Shown piece after piece: positions 18,001 to 26,872 of a stretch of 64,000 nucleotides of DNA. How positions within the stretch are numbered: position 1 is the stretch's first letter; every line of letters begins with the position of its first letter. Source of the DNA: Aliiroseovarius sp. Z3 (GTDB lineage: Bacteria > Pseudomonadota > Alphaproteobacteria > Rhodobacterales > Rhodobacteraceae); contig NZ_JAFMZK010000001.1 in the NCBI RefSeq assembly GCF_029105185.1, positions 310,001 through 374,000 of the forward strand. Direction: 5' to 3'. The position numbers were made by a program, and so were the translations under genes. The notes beneath the pieces were generated by a model. That model did not search any database and was not told the origin of the DNA. It worked only from the letters and a program-made list of their open reading frames with translations.

Positions 18001-18785
18001 TCACCAATTTTCAGGAAGCCCATCAGGCCCGACGATTTACCGCCCCCCGACAACGGCTCGTTAGCGGCGCGCAGGGACGAGAAATTGGTGCCGGTGCCCG
18101 ACCCGTATTTGAACAGGCGCGCCTCGCGAACCCACAGGTCCATGATGCCGCCGTCGCCCACCAGATCGTCACCGATCGACTGGATAAAGCAGGCATGCGG
18201 CTGCGGGTGTTCATAGCTCGACTTCGACTTGGTCAGCTTGCGGGTCTTGTGATCGACATAGTAGTGCCCCTGTGCCGGACCATCGATGCCATAGGCCCAA
18301 TGCAGACCGGTGTTGAACCATTGCGGCGAGTTCGGCGCGGCACGCTGGCTGGCCAGCATGTGGCGCATTTCATCGAAATAGGCCTTCGCATCGGCTTCGG
18401 TGGTGAAGTAACCACCCTTCCAGCCCCAATAGGTCCACGCCCCCGCCAGACGGTCAAACACCTGCTTGGCCGAGGTTTCACCGCCGAACCGCTCGTCTTT
18501 CGGCAAATCAGCCAGCGCTTTTTCATCGGGGACTGAGCGCCACAGGAAGTCCGGAACGCCTTTTTCTTTCACCCGTTTCAGGGCGGCAGGCACACCGGCC
18601 TTGCGGAAATATTTCTGCGCGATCACGTCAGATGCAACCTGGCTCCAATCCGCCGGCACCTCGCAATTGTCCAGTTTGAACACCACTGTCCCGTCCGGGT
18701 TGCGGATCTCGGACGAGGTCGAGATGAAATCCAGATCCGAATATGCGTCTTTGCCTGCCTTGGTGAATTTGCGTTCGATTTTCAT
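15078..18785 (-). CDS. nrdJ: adenosylcobalamin-dependent (class II) ribonucleotide reductase
   Basis: This enzyme reduces ribonucleoside diphosphates to deoxyribonucleotides using adenosylcobalamin as radical source, so it works with or without oxygen. The protein has 1235 residues, typical of the large Rhodobacterales form. The active-site region shows [20 protein letters not shown] (about residues 470-489) and the barrel loop [20 protein letters not shown]. The C-terminus carries a zinc-ribbon-like set of cysteines ([14 protein letters not shown]) used to re-reduce the active site. The start [15 protein letters not shown] at 18785 is preferred over an upstream frame that begins in the leader. 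It depends on the cobalamin pathway that includes cobB at the window start. An NrdR box lies about 195 bases upstream. Confidence 0.95.
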   Translation of the reverse strand: MKIERKFTKAGKDAYSDLDFISTSSEIRNPDGTVVFKLDNCEVPADWSQVASDVIAQKYFRKAGVPAALKRVKEKGVPDFLWRSVPDEKALADLPKDERFGGETSAKQVFDRLAGAWTYWGWKGGYFTTEADAKAYFDEMRHMLASQRAAPNSPQWFNTGLHWAYGIDGPAQGHYYVDHKTRKLTKSKSSYEHPQPHACFIQSIGDDLVGDGGIMDLWVREARLFKYGSGTGTNFSSLRAANEPLSGGGKSSGLMGFLKIGDRAAGAIKSGGTTRRAAKMVIVDSDHPDIEEYINWKVKEEQKVASLVAGSKMHEEHLNHIFAAIRSWDGAEEDAYDPKVNETLKDVIRAAKKVAIPEVYVKRVLDYAKQGYGSIEFPTYDTDWDSEAYATVSGQNSNNSVRVTDAYLKAVEADADWELIRRTDGSVAKTIKARDLWDQIGHAAWACADPGIQYHDTVNAWHTCPEDGEIRGSNPCSEYMFLDDTACNLASMNLLTFLEDGVFQAEDYMHATRLWTITLEISVMMAQFPSKEIAERSFVFRTLGLGYANIGGLLMNMGYGYDSAEGRALCGALTAILSGVSYATSAEMAGELGAFEGYERNKDHMLRVIRNHRTAAYGATEGYEGLEIKPLALDHGNCPDAKLVDLAMGAWDEALALGEKHGYRNAQVSVIAPTGTIGLVMDCDTTGIEPDFALVKFKKLAGGGYFKIINRSVPAALEKLGYASSEIEEIISYAVGHGTLGNAPGINHTTLIGHGFGESEINKIEAALPSAFDIRFVFNQWTLGEEFCTNVLGIPAEKLNNPDFSLLSHLGFTRKDIETANDHVCGTMTLEGAPHLKEEHYNVFDCANPCGKKGKRFLSVDSHIYMMAAAQSFISGAISKTINMANDATIEDCQKAYELSWSLGIKANALYRDGSKLSQPLAAALVEDDEEAEEILASGSPHEKAVTLAEKIIEKVVIKEVARGREKLPERRKGYTQKAIVGGHKVYLRTGEYEDGNLGEIFIDMHKEGAGFRAMMNNFAIAVSVGLQYGVPLEEFVDAFTFTKFEPAGMVQGNDSIKNATSILDYIFRELAVSYLDRTDLAHVKPEGASFDDLGRGEEEGVSNVQEPSETAATKSLEVLKQISSTGYLRKRMPQELLVLQGGVEAGGTVLTGTDPVGALNTLVPETAGVKTTVTETLVSETAVSAGTINKIDARTKAKMQGYEGDPCGECGNYTLVRNGTCMKCNTCGSTTGCS

Positions 18786-18978
18786 AGTGCCCCGTCGATC
18801 CTTCGTGCGCTGTGGTGTTGCGTGTCTGGGCACGCCTTCACCCTTCCAAATTTAGCTGATCGCAAGGACCGGAAAAGACACAGAAAACCCGCCCCGAAGC
18901 ACGCAATACGCGGCCCCGGTCTCGTTCGACCCATCAGATCGTGTCATAATTCTTTTACTGTCCCGCTGTAACCTGCCG

Positions 18979-18994
18979 CCACTATATGTTGTGG
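18979..18994. promoter_or_regulatory. NrdR box upstream of nrdJ
   Basis: CCACTATATGTTGTGG matches the NrdR consensus acaCwAtATaTwGtgt at 13 or more of 16 positions. NrdR is the repressor of ribonucleotide reductase genes. A second box, usually found about 31 bp away, is not evident. Confidence 0.62.
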
Positions 18995-19590
18995 TTTGTT
19001 GATCAGCACGCACAAGGTGGCGTATCCACCCCTAGTAGGTCAACAAAAACTTCTGGTCTATCCACAACTCTTTTTCGTTGACGTTGATTGGGGTTTGAGC
19101 AAGCGCGGGATTAACCATTCGATTCCTCCGCAAGGGGCGGCTGTGGATGGTTTCAGATTTTAGTATGTGATCACCGGACTTATGCCAAAAAGGGAAAGTG
19201 ATACCTCAATTCCGAACTGTCAAACGCAAGAGGCACGGCACCGCAAAGGGATCGAGGGACAACGCAAACCGCAAGAATTTGGGCAAAGACGGACAAAATC
19301 GCTGTTTTGCTGGAAAGCCAGCAGTCAAACCCCTCACATGTGGCGTTTTTGCGTCAGGCAGGATGACAAAACGGCCAAACTGGATCGAGACAAAAGGAAT
19401 CAATATCTTCGGCGCTCCACCCGGGATTCGGTTCCAACCTTCAGCATACCCTTGGCTCGATCGCCGCATGCACCGGACGGGGCGTGCAGGTGATATCGAC
19501 CCAACGCCCGCGAGCGTATCAACACTATATCTGGTGGTCCTGCCACGCACATACCAAGCAAACCCGGTCGAGATATCCACGTTGGGAAAA
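18995..19590. other. intergenic region between the nrdJ promoter and tRNA-Pro
   Basis: About 600 bases without a convincing gene. Short frames exist on both strands but have poor codon use and run into the tRNA. DnaA-box-like nonamers occur at 19058-19066 (CTATCCACA, 8 of 9), 19022-19030 and, inverted, 19142-19150. A hairpin TGCTGG-AAAG-CCAGCA lies at 19308-19323. A small RNA cannot be excluded. Confidence 0.5.
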
Positions 19591-19667
19591 TGGTCGGGAC
19601 GGCAAGATTCGAACTTGCGACCTACGGTACCCAAAACCGTCGCGCTACCAGGCTGCGCTACGCCCCG
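19591..19667 (-). tRNA. tRNA-Pro (anticodon UGG)
   Basis: A full 77-base cloverleaf is readable on the minus strand. The acceptor stem CGGGGCG pairs with CGTCCCG (one G-U), the D arm contains GCGCAGCCTGGTAGCGC, the anticodon stem ACGGT/ACCGT closes the loop TTTGGGT with anticodon TGG, and the T arm has GTTCGAATC. The CCA end is encoded (19591-19593). It decodes CCN proline codons. Confidence 0.96.
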
Positions 19668-19747
19668 AACGCCCTCTCCTTAACGGGGGTTCCTGACGAA
19701 GAAAAGGGCAAATTGACCGCCTGCCCGATCTTCCTTCTTTACCTTGG

Positions 19748-20248
19748 CTATTCGGTCGTTGCACAGGGCCATGCAGCGATGCTCTGATCCAGCATTGGGT
19801 GGCGCATCACAGTGCCCTTCGAAATGCCAAATCGTTCTGCGATTCCGCCGTTCACCTCAAGCACGGCAAGAATATCCGATCCACCGGGAATGGGGGATAT
19901 GTCATGCGGAATGGCATTCCGGTGCACCCGCGCCACCGTACCGTCAGCGGTCAAAAACAGCATATCCAACGGGATCAAGGTGTTTTTCATCCAGAAGCTG
20001 ACCGATTGGGGTGTTTCGAACAGAAACAACATCCCATGCGACATCGGCATGCTTTCGCGGTGCATCAAACCCTGTGCGCGCTCGCCCGGATCATCGGCGA
20101 TCTCGACCATGAATCGCGCCTTGCCCCAGTCGCCCCGCAGATCGACATGGTCCGGTTCACAGGCATCGGCCCAAACCGGCGCGGACAGCAAAAGGGCGCC
20201 CATAACGGACGCCCCCATTTTCGCAATCCTGCTCACCGCCCCGCGCAT
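19748..20248 (-). CDS. DUF192 family secreted protein
   Basis: A 166-residue protein with a signal peptide (MGASVMGALLLSAPVWADAC region, residues 11-30) and the DUF192 core: RAQGLMHRESMPMSHGMLFLF and VSFWMKNTLIPLDMLFL, with the conserved MKNT and the later AVLEVNGG. These proteins are periplasmic or surface-located and have no established function. The ATG at 20248 is separated by a single base from the TGA of the cold-shock gene, so the two are translationally coupled. If the true start is MGASVMG, the protein loses ten residues. Confidence 0.85.
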   Translation of the reverse strand: MRGAVSRIAKMGASVMGALLLSAPVWADACEPDHVDLRGDWGKARFMVEIADDPGERAQGLMHRESMPMSHGMLFLFETPQSVSFWMKNTLIPLDMLFLTADGTVARVHRNAIPHDISPIPGGSDILAVLEVNGGIAERFGISKGTVMRHPMLDQSIAAWPCATTE

Positions 20249-20249
20249 G

Positions 20250-20789
20250 TCAGTCTTTGCTTTCGGTGGCCGCATCCCAGGACGAAACACTGACCGCCAT
20301 GCAGCCACGCTTGCCCGCGGCAGATCGCAGGCCAATCGCTTCACCGGGTTGCAAATCGGCCAGCCCCGAGCGGCGCAGAACCTCGACATGGATGAACACA
20401 TCTTCCGACCGTCCAAACACATTGGCAAAACCGAACCCTTTGGCTTTGTCGAACCATTTGACCCGCGCAGGCTCCAACGGTCCGATGCTGTCAGGATCAA
20501 CGACGCCTTCGGTAAATTCTTCAAGTTGATGTTCGGTATCAGCTTCGGGCGGCTCGATGGACAAGACGTTAACAGCCTGACGACCGCGTTCGGTCGATTG
20601 CACCGAGATTTCGATGATGGAACCGTCAGCAACCGAGCTTTGGCCGAAATTGCGCAGCACATTGGCATGAAGCAAAATGTCCGCCCCGCCTTCGTCGGCG
20701 ATCACGAATCCAAACCCCTTGCTTGGATCAAACCATTTGACCTGGCCACGCAGCACGATTGGCTCATGCGCGTCTGTATCTTGCGCCAT
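20250..20789 (-). CDS. protein with two cold-shock domains
   Basis: A 179-residue protein with two cold-shock domains joined by an acidic linker. Domain 1 has GQVKWFDPSKGFGFV (RNP1) and ILLHA (RNP2) within residues 14-80; domain 2 has ARVKWFDKAKGFGFA and VFIHV within about 107-175. Both keep the aromatic nucleic-acid-binding residues, so it should bind single-stranded RNA or DNA. Two-domain CSPs are typical of alphaproteobacteria. The start at 20789 (MAQDTD) has GAGG nine bases upstream. The 5' leader holds a CCCCA/TGGGG hairpin followed by a T-run (20813-20835), which could be a cold-responsive or premature-termination element. The gene is coupled to the downstream DUF192 gene. Confidence 0.9.
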   Translation of the reverse strand: MAQDTDAHEPIVLRGQVKWFDPSKGFGFVIADEGGADILLHANVLRNFGQSSVADGSIIEISVQSTERGRQAVNVLSIEPPEADTEHQLEEFTEGVVDPDSIGPLEPARVKWFDKAKGFGFANVFGRSEDVFIHVEVLRRSGLADLQPGEAIGLRSAAGKRGCMAVSVSSWDAATESKD

Positions 20790-20902
20790 AACTGTCCTCA
20801 AAAAATTCGCATCCCCACGATACTATTGGGGTGTTTGAAATCCGGGTGCAAGCCTTAAACACATATACTTTTAGGCAGGTATAACACGAAAAATCCAGTT
20901 TT

Positions 20903-21508
20903 TTAAGGGTTTAATCGCACAACTGACCACGAGTCACTTTTTTCACTTCTGCTCCAACGAAACCGGTCATGCAGGCGGAACGCGCCATCGGCCCAGAACT
21001 CTATTTCGGTCGGCCAAATCCGGTATCCGCCCCAAAATGGCGGGCGCGCGGGGTTGGTACCGTGGGTGGCTGTCACCTTCGCTACCTCGGCCATCAGAGC
21101 GGCACGAGACGCCAGCGGCTGGCTCTGATGCGAGGCCCAGGCGCCCAGCCGGCTTTTCAGCGACCGCGACGCGTAATAGGCGTCCGCTTGCGGCCCCTCT
21201 TCGCGTTCGATCACACCACGTACCCGAATTTGGCGGCGCAGGCTTTTCCAATGCATGACAAAGGCCGCTTTACCAGCTTGATCCAGTTCTTGTGCCTTGG
21301 CAGACCCATAATTGGTGTAGAAGACGAAGGCGTCATCTTCGATGTCCTTAAGCAACACCATTCGGACGTTCGGCAACCCATCTGCATCCACCGTCGACAA
21401 CGCGATGGCGTTGGGGTCGTTGGGCTCGGATTTTTCTGCCTCGGCCAGCCAATCGCGTGCGATCGCAAACGGATTTTCACCCGCAAATATCCCGCCTCGT
21501 TCAGACAT
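20903..21508 (-). CDS. pdxH: pyridoxamine 5'-phosphate oxidase
   Basis: PdxH oxidises pyridoxine or pyridoxamine phosphate to pyridoxal phosphate with FMN and oxygen, the last step in vitamin B6 synthesis or salvage. The protein has 201 residues. Family motifs are [22 protein letters not shown] (split over residues 34-55), [13 protein letters not shown], and the C-terminal [16 protein letters not shown] and [11 protein letters not shown]. The start at 21508 ([10 protein letters not shown]) has AAGGAAG upstream; a longer frame adds nine residues. It is divergent from fabI. Confidence 0.94.
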   Translation of the reverse strand: MSERGGIFAGENPFAIARDWLAEAEKSEPNDPNAIALSTVDADGLPNVRMVLLKDIEDDAFVFYTNYGSAKAQELDQAGKAAFVMHWKSLRRQIRVRGVIEREEGPQADAYYASRSLKSRLGAWASHQSQPLASRAALMAEVAKVTATHGTNPARPPFWGGYRIWPTEIEFWADGAFRLHDRFRWSRSEKSDSWSVVRLNP

Positions 21509-21664
21509 TTCGGCTTCCTTCTTGTTTCTTTCCAAACATATGGTCTGCGCGGTTCCGTGCCAACTCTGTTACAAACACGTATCGGAACGTAGGTCTCAGG
21601 CTTGAAGAGACCCGGCCAATCGCCTAAACGGGCATATCGCAGTATCTCGGGACGGGGAACCAGA

Positions 21665-22483
21665 ATGTCGACGGAATTGATGAAGGGCAAGCGCGGCCTG
21701 ATTATGGGGCTGGCCAATGACAAGTCCATTGCATGGGGGATCGCGAAAGCCTGTGCCGAGGCGGGTGCCGAGCTGGCTTTTTCTTATCAGGGCGAGGCGT
21801 TGAAGAAACGCGTTGATCCACTGGCTGCACAGCTGGGATCCGACCTGGTGGTGGAATGCGATGTGTCGGACCAAGGCTCGATCGACAGTCTGTTCAGCAC
21901 GTTAGAGAAAACATGGGGCAAGTTGGACTTTGTCGTTCACGCCATTGGTTTTTCGGATAAAAATGAGCTTCGGGGTCGCTATGTCGACACCAGCCCTGAA
22001 AATTTCCGCATGACGATGGATATCTCGGTCTATTCCTTCACTGCGGTGGCCCGTCGGGCAGCGGACCTGATGCCGGATGGCGGGTCGCTTCTGACACTGA
22101 CTTACTACGGTGCCGAACAGGTCATGCCGCACTACAACGTGATGGGCGTGGCCAAGGCCGCGCTTGAGGCATCGGTGCGCTACATGGCCGAAGATCTGGG
22201 CAAGGACGGCATTCGTGTGAACTCGATCTCGGCCGGTCCGATCAAGACATTGGCGGCGTCAGGCATCGGTGATTTCCGTTACATTCTGAAATGGAACGAG
22301 CTGAACTCGCCCCTGCGCCGCAACGTCACCATTCAGGACGTTGGGAATTCCGCGCTTTACCTGCTGTCCGACCTTGGCTCGGGCGTAACGGGCGAAACCC
22401 ATCATGTGGACAGCGGCTATCACGTCGTTGGCATGAAGGCGGTTGACGCCCCCGACATCGACGTGGCCACTGGCCGCAAATAA
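21665..22483 (+). CDS. fabI: enoyl-[acyl-carrier-protein] reductase (NADH)
   Basis: FabI carries out the last reduction of each fatty-acid elongation cycle and is the target of triclosan in other bacteria. The protein has 272 residues, a normal length. It has the FabI form of the Rossmann motif (GLANDKSIAWGIA, about residues 15-27) and the catalytic pair Tyr157 and Lys164 in YNVMGVAK. The C-terminal GVTGETHHVDSGYHVVGM is typical. The start at 21665 (MSTELMKGKRG) follows GGGGAA. The xanthine phosphoribosyltransferase gene follows at 12 bases. Confidence 0.95.
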   Translation: MSTELMKGKRGLIMGLANDKSIAWGIAKACAEAGAELAFSYQGEALKKRVDPLAAQLGSDLVVECDVSDQGSIDSLFSTLEKTWGKLDFVVHAIGFSDKNELRGRYVDTSPENFRMTMDISVYSFTAVARRAADLMPDGGSLLTLTYYGAEQVMPHYNVMGVAKAALEASVRYMAEDLGKDGIRVNSISAGPIKTLAASGIGDFRYILKWNELNSPLRRNVTIQDVGNSALYLLSDLGSGVTGETHHVDSGYHVVGMKAVDAPDIDVATGRK

Positions 22484-22495
22484 GGAGCGTCAGAC

Positions 22496-22999
22496 ATGAG
22501 CGACCGCCTGCCCCACGAAAAAGGCTTTCACATCAGCTGGGATCAGATCCATCGCGACAGTCGTGCGCTTGCATGGCGGCTTGATGGCCAAGGCCCCAAA
22601 GACACCGGGTGGCGCGCTGTTGTCGCAATCACGCGCGGCGGGCTGGCCCCGGCCATGATCGTCGCCCGCGAACTGGATATCCGCACCGTCGACACCGTGT
22701 CGGTCAAATCCTATCACCACCAGTCGCAAGGCGAAGCCGAGCTTCTGAAAGCGCCTGATGAGGCCATGATGGGCGATGGCGAGGGTGTTTTGATCATCGA
22801 CGATCTGGTTGATACCGGCAAAACGCTGGAACTTGTGCGCAACATGTATCCCAAGGCGCATTTCGCCACGGTTTACGCCAAACCCAAGGGGCGCCCGCTG
22901 GTGGACACCTTCATTACCGAAGTCAGCCAGGACACATGGATCTTCTTCCCATGGGATATGGCCCTTCAATATGTCGAACCGTATCGCGGCACGGACTAA
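22496..22999 (+). CDS. gpt: xanthine phosphoribosyltransferase
   Basis: A purine-salvage enzyme that converts xanthine, and usually guanine, to the nucleotide with PRPP. It has 167 residues. The PRPP-binding motif is [13 protein letters not shown] at about residues 97-109 and a second conserved region is [19 protein letters not shown]. It lies 12 bases after fabI with AAGGAG as ribosome site, so the two genes are one operon. A clean terminator follows at 23024. Confidence 0.92.
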   Translation: MSDRLPHEKGFHISWDQIHRDSRALAWRLDGQGPKDTGWRAVVAITRGGLAPAMIVARELDIRTVDTVSVKSYHHQSQGEAELLKAPDEAMMGDGEGVLIIDDLVDTGKTLELVRNMYPKAHFATVYAKPKGRPLVDTFITEVSQDTWIFFPWDMALQYVEPYRGTD

Positions 23000-23023
23000 G
23001 CCAACGTCGCAGACGCAGACAGG

Positions 23024-23052
23024 AAAGCCCCGCCCACCGACGGGGCTTTTTT
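23024..23052 (+). terminator. intrinsic terminator of fabI-gpt
   Basis: AAAGCCCCG and CGGGGCTTT form a 9-bp stem with an 8-base loop and a run of six T, 25 bases after the gpt stop. Confidence 0.9.
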
Positions 23053-23076
23053 CATACTCAAGGGCGCAAACGAGCA

Positions 23077-23110
23077 CAAAAAACCCGGCACTGCTTACGC
23101 AGGCCGGGTT
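23077..23110 (-). terminator. intrinsic terminator of the DUF4167 gene
   Basis: On the minus strand AACCCGGC and GCCGGGTT form an 8-bp stem with a 13-base loop, followed by a T-rich run (TTTTTT counting the stem end), 22 bases after the stop. Confidence 0.85.
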
Positions 23111-23131
23111 TCACATGTCTTGTATTGCAGA

Positions 23132-23698
23132 TTACTCGGCTGCTTCTGGCGCATCCGGCGTGCCACCGGCCGCATCCGCATCGGTGTTCTCGGACTCCGA
23201 TTTGGCAGGCTTACGGGGTTTGCGGGTCCGCGCAGGTGCTTTCTTCGGCTTGCTTTCCGGTGTTTCCACCAACCCGCTTTGGTCGCTGTCATCCATGTTG
23301 TCGGACGCTGGGGCGATGTCGGGCTGATCCCCCTCGCCCGCCGCTGCCTGTGCAGATTTGCGTTCAGCACGCGCCTCACGCTCTTCTTTTTCGCGTTGCT
23401 GACGTTCGCGGTTTTGCTGTTCGGATTGCAGACGCCGGGCTTCCATTTCGCGTTGCGCTTCGCTTAGAAGACGGGTGTAATGCTCGGCGTGTTGCTGGAA
23501 GTTCTCGCCCGCAACCCGGTCATTCGACAGGAACGCATCGCGCGCCAATTGAGTATACTTGTCGATGATCTGCTGGGGCGTCCCGCGCACTTTGCCTTCG
23601 GGTCCCGAACTGTCATAGACGCGGTTGATGATGTTACCCGGATTGTTCCGGTTTCGGTTCGACTTGTTATTTCGCGAACGTGATTTCGGCGATCTCAT
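23132..23698 (-). CDS. DUF4167 family basic protein
   Basis: A 188-residue protein. The first 25 residues are very rich in Arg, Lys, Ser and Asn (RSRNNKSNRNRNNPGNIINR), followed by the DUF4167 core TPQQIIDKYTQLARDAF with QHAEHYTRLLSEAQRE at about residues 40-83. The middle is a charged coiled-coil-like EQQNRERQQREKEEREARAE and the tail is low-complexity with KPRKPAK. The family is found in alphaproteobacteria, often near prmC and prfA as here, and its role is unknown; the basic N-terminus suggests RNA or ribosome contact, which is inference. Confidence 0.87.
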   Translation of the reverse strand: MRSPKSRSRNNKSNRNRNNPGNIINRVYDSSGPEGKVRGTPQQIIDKYTQLARDAFLSNDRVAGENFQQHAEHYTRLLSEAQREMEARRLQSEQQNRERQQREKEEREARAERKSAQAAAGEGDQPDIAPASDNMDDSDQSGLVETPESKPKKAPARTRKPRKPAKSESENTDADAAGGTPDAPEAAE

Positions 23699-23928
23699 CA
23701 GCTTGTTTTTCCAGCTTTAGCTTCCAACGCACGGTGTAATTGCCGCGCTGTGTTTTCGAACAAGACACCAATCTGTGCCACATCGTTCGAATTGTAGGGC
23801 TTACCAACAGCGGCTGTCACAAGGACTGCGACACTGCTAAAACCTGATTGTCACGTGGGCCGCTGAAACACAAGCCTTATCTGGCAAAAACTGATGGAAA
23901 CGGGGAATTTTGCCGGGTTTCGGTGGGT

Positions 23929-24810
23929 TTAACGGCCGTTTTCCACCCCTCGGTCGGCCAAATCCGGCGCGTTCAGCAAGGTTCCCGTGACCACGCGGTC
24001 ATGCCCGGACAGGTCTTTCAGCACCCGGATCGCGGTAAAATCTGTTTCCTGAAACAGCTCTTTGACCGCAGCACCCTGCCCGGCGCCGATTTCGACCATC
24101 AGATTCCCACCCGGTGTAAGATAATGTGGCGCGTCCGCAATGATCTGGCGATAAGCCGCCAGCCCGTCTCCACCGGGTGTCAGCGCCAGATGAGGTTCCC
24201 AATCCCGCACATCGGGGGTCAGAGACGCCATTTCAGCCTCTGAGATATAGGGCGGATTGGATACGATCAGGTCAAAGCGCTGATCACTGGCGACGGCACC
24301 AAACCAGGATCCCTCCTGAAAAGCCGCGCGATCCTCGACCTGTAAGGCCTGCGCATTGGATCGGCCAATCGACAAGGCTGCGGCTGACAGGTCCACCGCC
24401 ACCCCCCTTGCTGTGGGCCGTTCTGCCAACAGCGTCAGCACGATACAGCCGGTTCCCGTGCCCAGATCCAGTACGGTGTCGAAGGGCACCGACAATGCCG
24501 TATCGACCAACAGCTCGGTGTCGGGGCGTGGGTCCAGCACATCACCAGAGACAATGAAGTCACGCCCGTAAAACGCGCGCGTGCCGATGATTTGGGCGAC
24601 GGGTTGGCGGTTGGCACGCGCTGCGATGGCTTGCTCGAAAGCTATGGCCTGATCGTCCCCCAGCTCATCCTGCAAGACCAGCGTCAAACGGCTGCGATCA
24701 ATGCCCAGCACATGGGCCAGCAGAACCCGCGCGTCGCGGGCGGGATCATCCACCCCTGCCGCGCGCAAGACCCGCGTCGCCGATACCAAAAGCGCCGCGC
24801 CGGTTGTCAT
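23929..24810 (-). CDS. prmC: release factor glutamine methyltransferase
   Basis: PrmC (HemK) methylates the glutamine of the GGQ motif in RF1 and RF2 with S-adenosylmethionine. The protein has 293 residues with the SAM-binding [16 protein letters not shown] (about residues 112-127) and the catalytic NPPY at about 184. Its ATG overlaps the stop of prfA (ATGA at 24807-24810), so its substrate protein and the modifying enzyme are made from one transcript. Its second substrate, RF2, is encoded at 50-51 kb in the same window. Confidence 0.95.
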   Translation of the reverse strand: MTTGAALLVSATRVLRAAGVDDPARDARVLLAHVLGIDRSRLTLVLQDELGDDQAIAFEQAIAARANRQPVAQIIGTRAFYGRDFIVSGDVLDPRPDTELLVDTALSVPFDTVLDLGTGTGCIVLTLLAERPTARGVAVDLSAAALSIGRSNAQALQVEDRAAFQEGSWFGAVASDQRFDLIVSNPPYISEAEMASLTPDVRDWEPHLALTPGGDGLAAYRQIIADAPHYLTPGGNLMVEIGAGQGAAVKELFQETDFTAIRVLKDLSGHDRVVTGTLLNAPDLADRGVENGR

Positions 24811-25862
24811 CCGTCCATATCAGCCAGCTGTGCGGCCTGATCTTCGGCAATCAGCGCGTCGATCACCTCGTCCAGATCGCCCGCGATGATCTGATCCAGT
24901 TTGTAGAGCGTCAGGTTGATCCGGTGATCCGTCATGCGCCCCTGCGGGAAATTATAGGTGCGGATGCGTTCCGACCGGTCGCCCGAGCCGACCTGCGCCT
25001 TGCGATCCGCCGCACGGGCATCATCGACCCGCTGGCGTTCCAGATCGAAAAGACGCGTTTTCAGAACCTGCATCGCAATCTCGCGGTTGCGGTGCTGGCT
25101 TTTTTCCGAGCTTGTGACCATGATCCCCGTTGGCAAATGGGTGATCCGAACCGCGCTGTCGGTGGTGTTCACGTGCTGACCGCCAGATCCCGACGCCCGC
25201 ATGGTGTCGATGCGGATGTCATTTGCATCAATCTGAATGTCCACGTCCTCTGCCTCGGGCAGCACAGCGACGGTGGCGGCGGATGTGTGAATGCGCCCAC
25301 CGCTTTCGGTTTCCGGCACCCGCTGCACCCGATGCACACCGCTTTCATATTTCAGGCGGGCGAACACGCCCTCGCCCTTCACATGCGCGACCACTTCCTT
25401 GATGCCACCCAGCTCGGTCAGGCTTTGCTCCATGATCTCGAACTTCCAACCCCGCGTCTCGGCATAGCGTTGATACATCCGCAGAAGGTCGGCAGCGAAC
25501 AACGATGCCTCATCCCCGCCGGTGCCGGGACGAATTTCGATCATCGCGGGCCGGGCATCGGCGGCATCCTTCGGCAAAAGCACCAACCGCATTGCCTGTT
25601 CGACCTCGGGCAATCGTTCCTTCAACGAGGGCAGTTCTTCCTCGGCAAGTTCGCGCATGTCCGGGTCGTCCAGCATCGCCTCGGCCTCGGCAATGTCATC
25701 CAACAGCCGGCGATAGGCTGCGATCTCCTCGACCACGGGCTTAAGCTCGGCATATTCACGCCCAACCTGTGCGATTTCTTCGCCCGACAGACCCTGGGCC
25801 ATGCGGGCTTCCAGAAACTCGAACCGTTCTGTGATCGCAGAGAGTTTTTCCAAAGGAACCAT
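24807..25862 (-). CDS. prfA: peptide chain release factor 1
   Basis: RF1 ends translation at UAA and UAG. The protein has 351 residues. The stop-codon reading loop has the P-x-T tripeptide as PET in [14 protein letters not shown], and the peptidyl-transferase GGQ motif is in [16 protein letters not shown] near residue 226. The start at 25862 ([11 protein letters not shown]) is the family start; a longer frame to 26015 runs through the divergent small gene and is rejected. prmC overlaps its stop codon. Confidence 0.95.
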   Translation of the reverse strand: MVPLEKLSAITERFEFLEARMAQGLSGEEIAQVGREYAELKPVVEEIAAYRRLLDDIAEAEAMLDDPDMRELAEEELPSLKERLPEVEQAMRLVLLPKDAADARPAMIEIRPGTGGDEASLFAADLLRMYQRYAETRGWKFEIMEQSLTELGGIKEVVAHVKGEGVFARLKYESGVHRVQRVPETESGGRIHTSAATVAVLPEAEDVDIQIDANDIRIDTMRASGSGGQHVNTTDSAVRITHLPTGIMVTSSEKSQHRNREIAMQVLKTRLFDLERQRVDDARAADRKAQVGSGDRSERIRTYNFPQGRMTDHRINLTLYKLDQIIAGDLDEVIDALIAEDQAAQLADMDG

Positions 25863-25923
25863 GGGGGCGGTGTCCCTTATCCCAAGGGTTTGGTCAAGGG
25901 CTGCGTTTGTGCTAACCTTGGGT

Positions 25924-26226
25924 ATGTTCAGGATATTGCCCCTTTTCTTCGTCGCGGGCGGACTGTTCGCGAACCCGGTGCTGGCTGATGTCACCACACC
26001 GGGCGGCAAGGTCATTGACTGCTATTGCACCGATACATCCGGCAGCCGGGTTGAACTGGGCGAAAGCATCTGCCTGTTCGTCGGGGGCCGGGCATTCATG
26101 GCCCGTTGCGAGATGAGCCTGAACGTCCCCATGTGGCGCGATACCGGCGAAGGCTGTGTCTCGGCTCAGGCGTTGGAAGACACGCTGCCCAACAGTGACG
26201 CGCCTGACGTGCTACCGGCGCTCTGA
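25924..26226 (+). CDS. small secreted cysteine-rich protein
   Basis: A 100-residue protein with an N-terminal signal peptide ([21 protein letters not shown]). The mature part of about 79 residues has five cysteines (DCYCTD, ICLF, RCEM, GCVS), enough for two disulfides and one free thiol or metal ligand. I do not recognise a domain. It is divergent from prfA, 61 bases apart, and its stop is directly adjacent to the stop of the next, convergent gene. The start at 25924 is chosen because the signal peptide begins there. Confidence 0.65.
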   Translation: MFRILPLFFVAGGLFANPVLADVTTPGGKVIDCYCTDTSGSRVELGESICLFVGGRAFMARCEMSLNVPMWRDTGEGCVSAQALEDTLPNSDAPDVLPAL

Positions 26227-26676
26227 TCAGAACTCGTCATCCATGTCATCATCAAGATGTCTGAGCTGATCAAGCCAGGCCTCAACGCGCTGTTCATTCA
26301 CGCCCATATCGCTTTTGCCATACACCAGATGGGCATGAATATGCAGCGCGTCATCTGCCACCCATGCCACAGTGATGTCGGGAAATCCGATCCGGCGCGA
26401 ACGGGTGACGACGGCAAACAGATCATCTTCCTGATGCCGCAAATGTGTGCGCGGGGCTTCCAGAGCGATCCAGATCAGGTGGTCCAAAGCGCCTTCCGGC
26501 AGAATGCGCAGCGGGATCACGTATTTTACCCCGCCGGGCAATTTGTGGGTGCCGGGATTGTTCGGACCCGGTCGTGCCGAAAACCTCTCGGTTGGCAAAG
26601 GCGCCAGTCGCACCCAACCAAGCGCAAGAACGGCCAAGAAAAGGACACCTAGAATTGCGGCAACAATATAGTTCAC
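26227..26676 (-). CDS. DUF1499-like membrane-anchored protein
   Basis: A 149-residue protein with an N-terminal membrane anchor (IVAAILGVLFLAVLALGWV, residues 4-22) and a soluble domain resembling DUF1499: VVTRSRRIGFPDITVAWVADDALHIHAHLVYGKSDMGVNEQRVEAWLDQL. Function of the family is unknown. It ends exactly next to the stop of the small secreted gene (26226/26227), a tail-to-tail arrangement with no spacer. About 195 bases without a gene precede it. Confidence 0.72.
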   Translation of the reverse strand: MNYIVAAILGVLFLAVLALGWVRLAPLPTERFSARPGPNNPGTHKLPGGVKYVIPLRILPEGALDHLIWIALEAPRTHLRHQEDDLFAVVTRSRRIGFPDITVAWVADDALHIHAHLVYGKSDMGVNEQRVEAWLDQLRHLDDDMDDEF

Positions 26677-26872
26677 ACACGCCCCCGAACCCTCCGCCCC
26701 CCAGCGGATCGCGACACATCAACTCTTGGTAGCGATAGATGAGCCGGGCTAACGCTGCAACCATAATCCTACAAGGGCTTTCGGGCGAGCGATGGACAAA
26801 GGGATGGTGCGACACGCCGGAATGCCGTTTGAAACAGAGGCATCGGGTGATCGCTGTGACACGTGGCGCCGA

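Noticed and set aside
15468-18536. A 1022-codon open frame on the plus strand opposite nrdJ
   Set aside because: It is antisense to a full, highly conserved nrdJ gene; long antisense frames are expected in high-GC codon use. The translation shows no known domain.
18979-19150. DnaA-like boxes as a possible replication origin
   Set aside because: Only one box is close to consensus, there is no clear AT-rich unwinding region, and no dnaA, parAB or hemE gene is nearby.
19198-19683. Short frames on both strands around the tRNA-Pro gene
   Set aside because: They run through the tRNA and have poor codon use and no ribosome-binding site.
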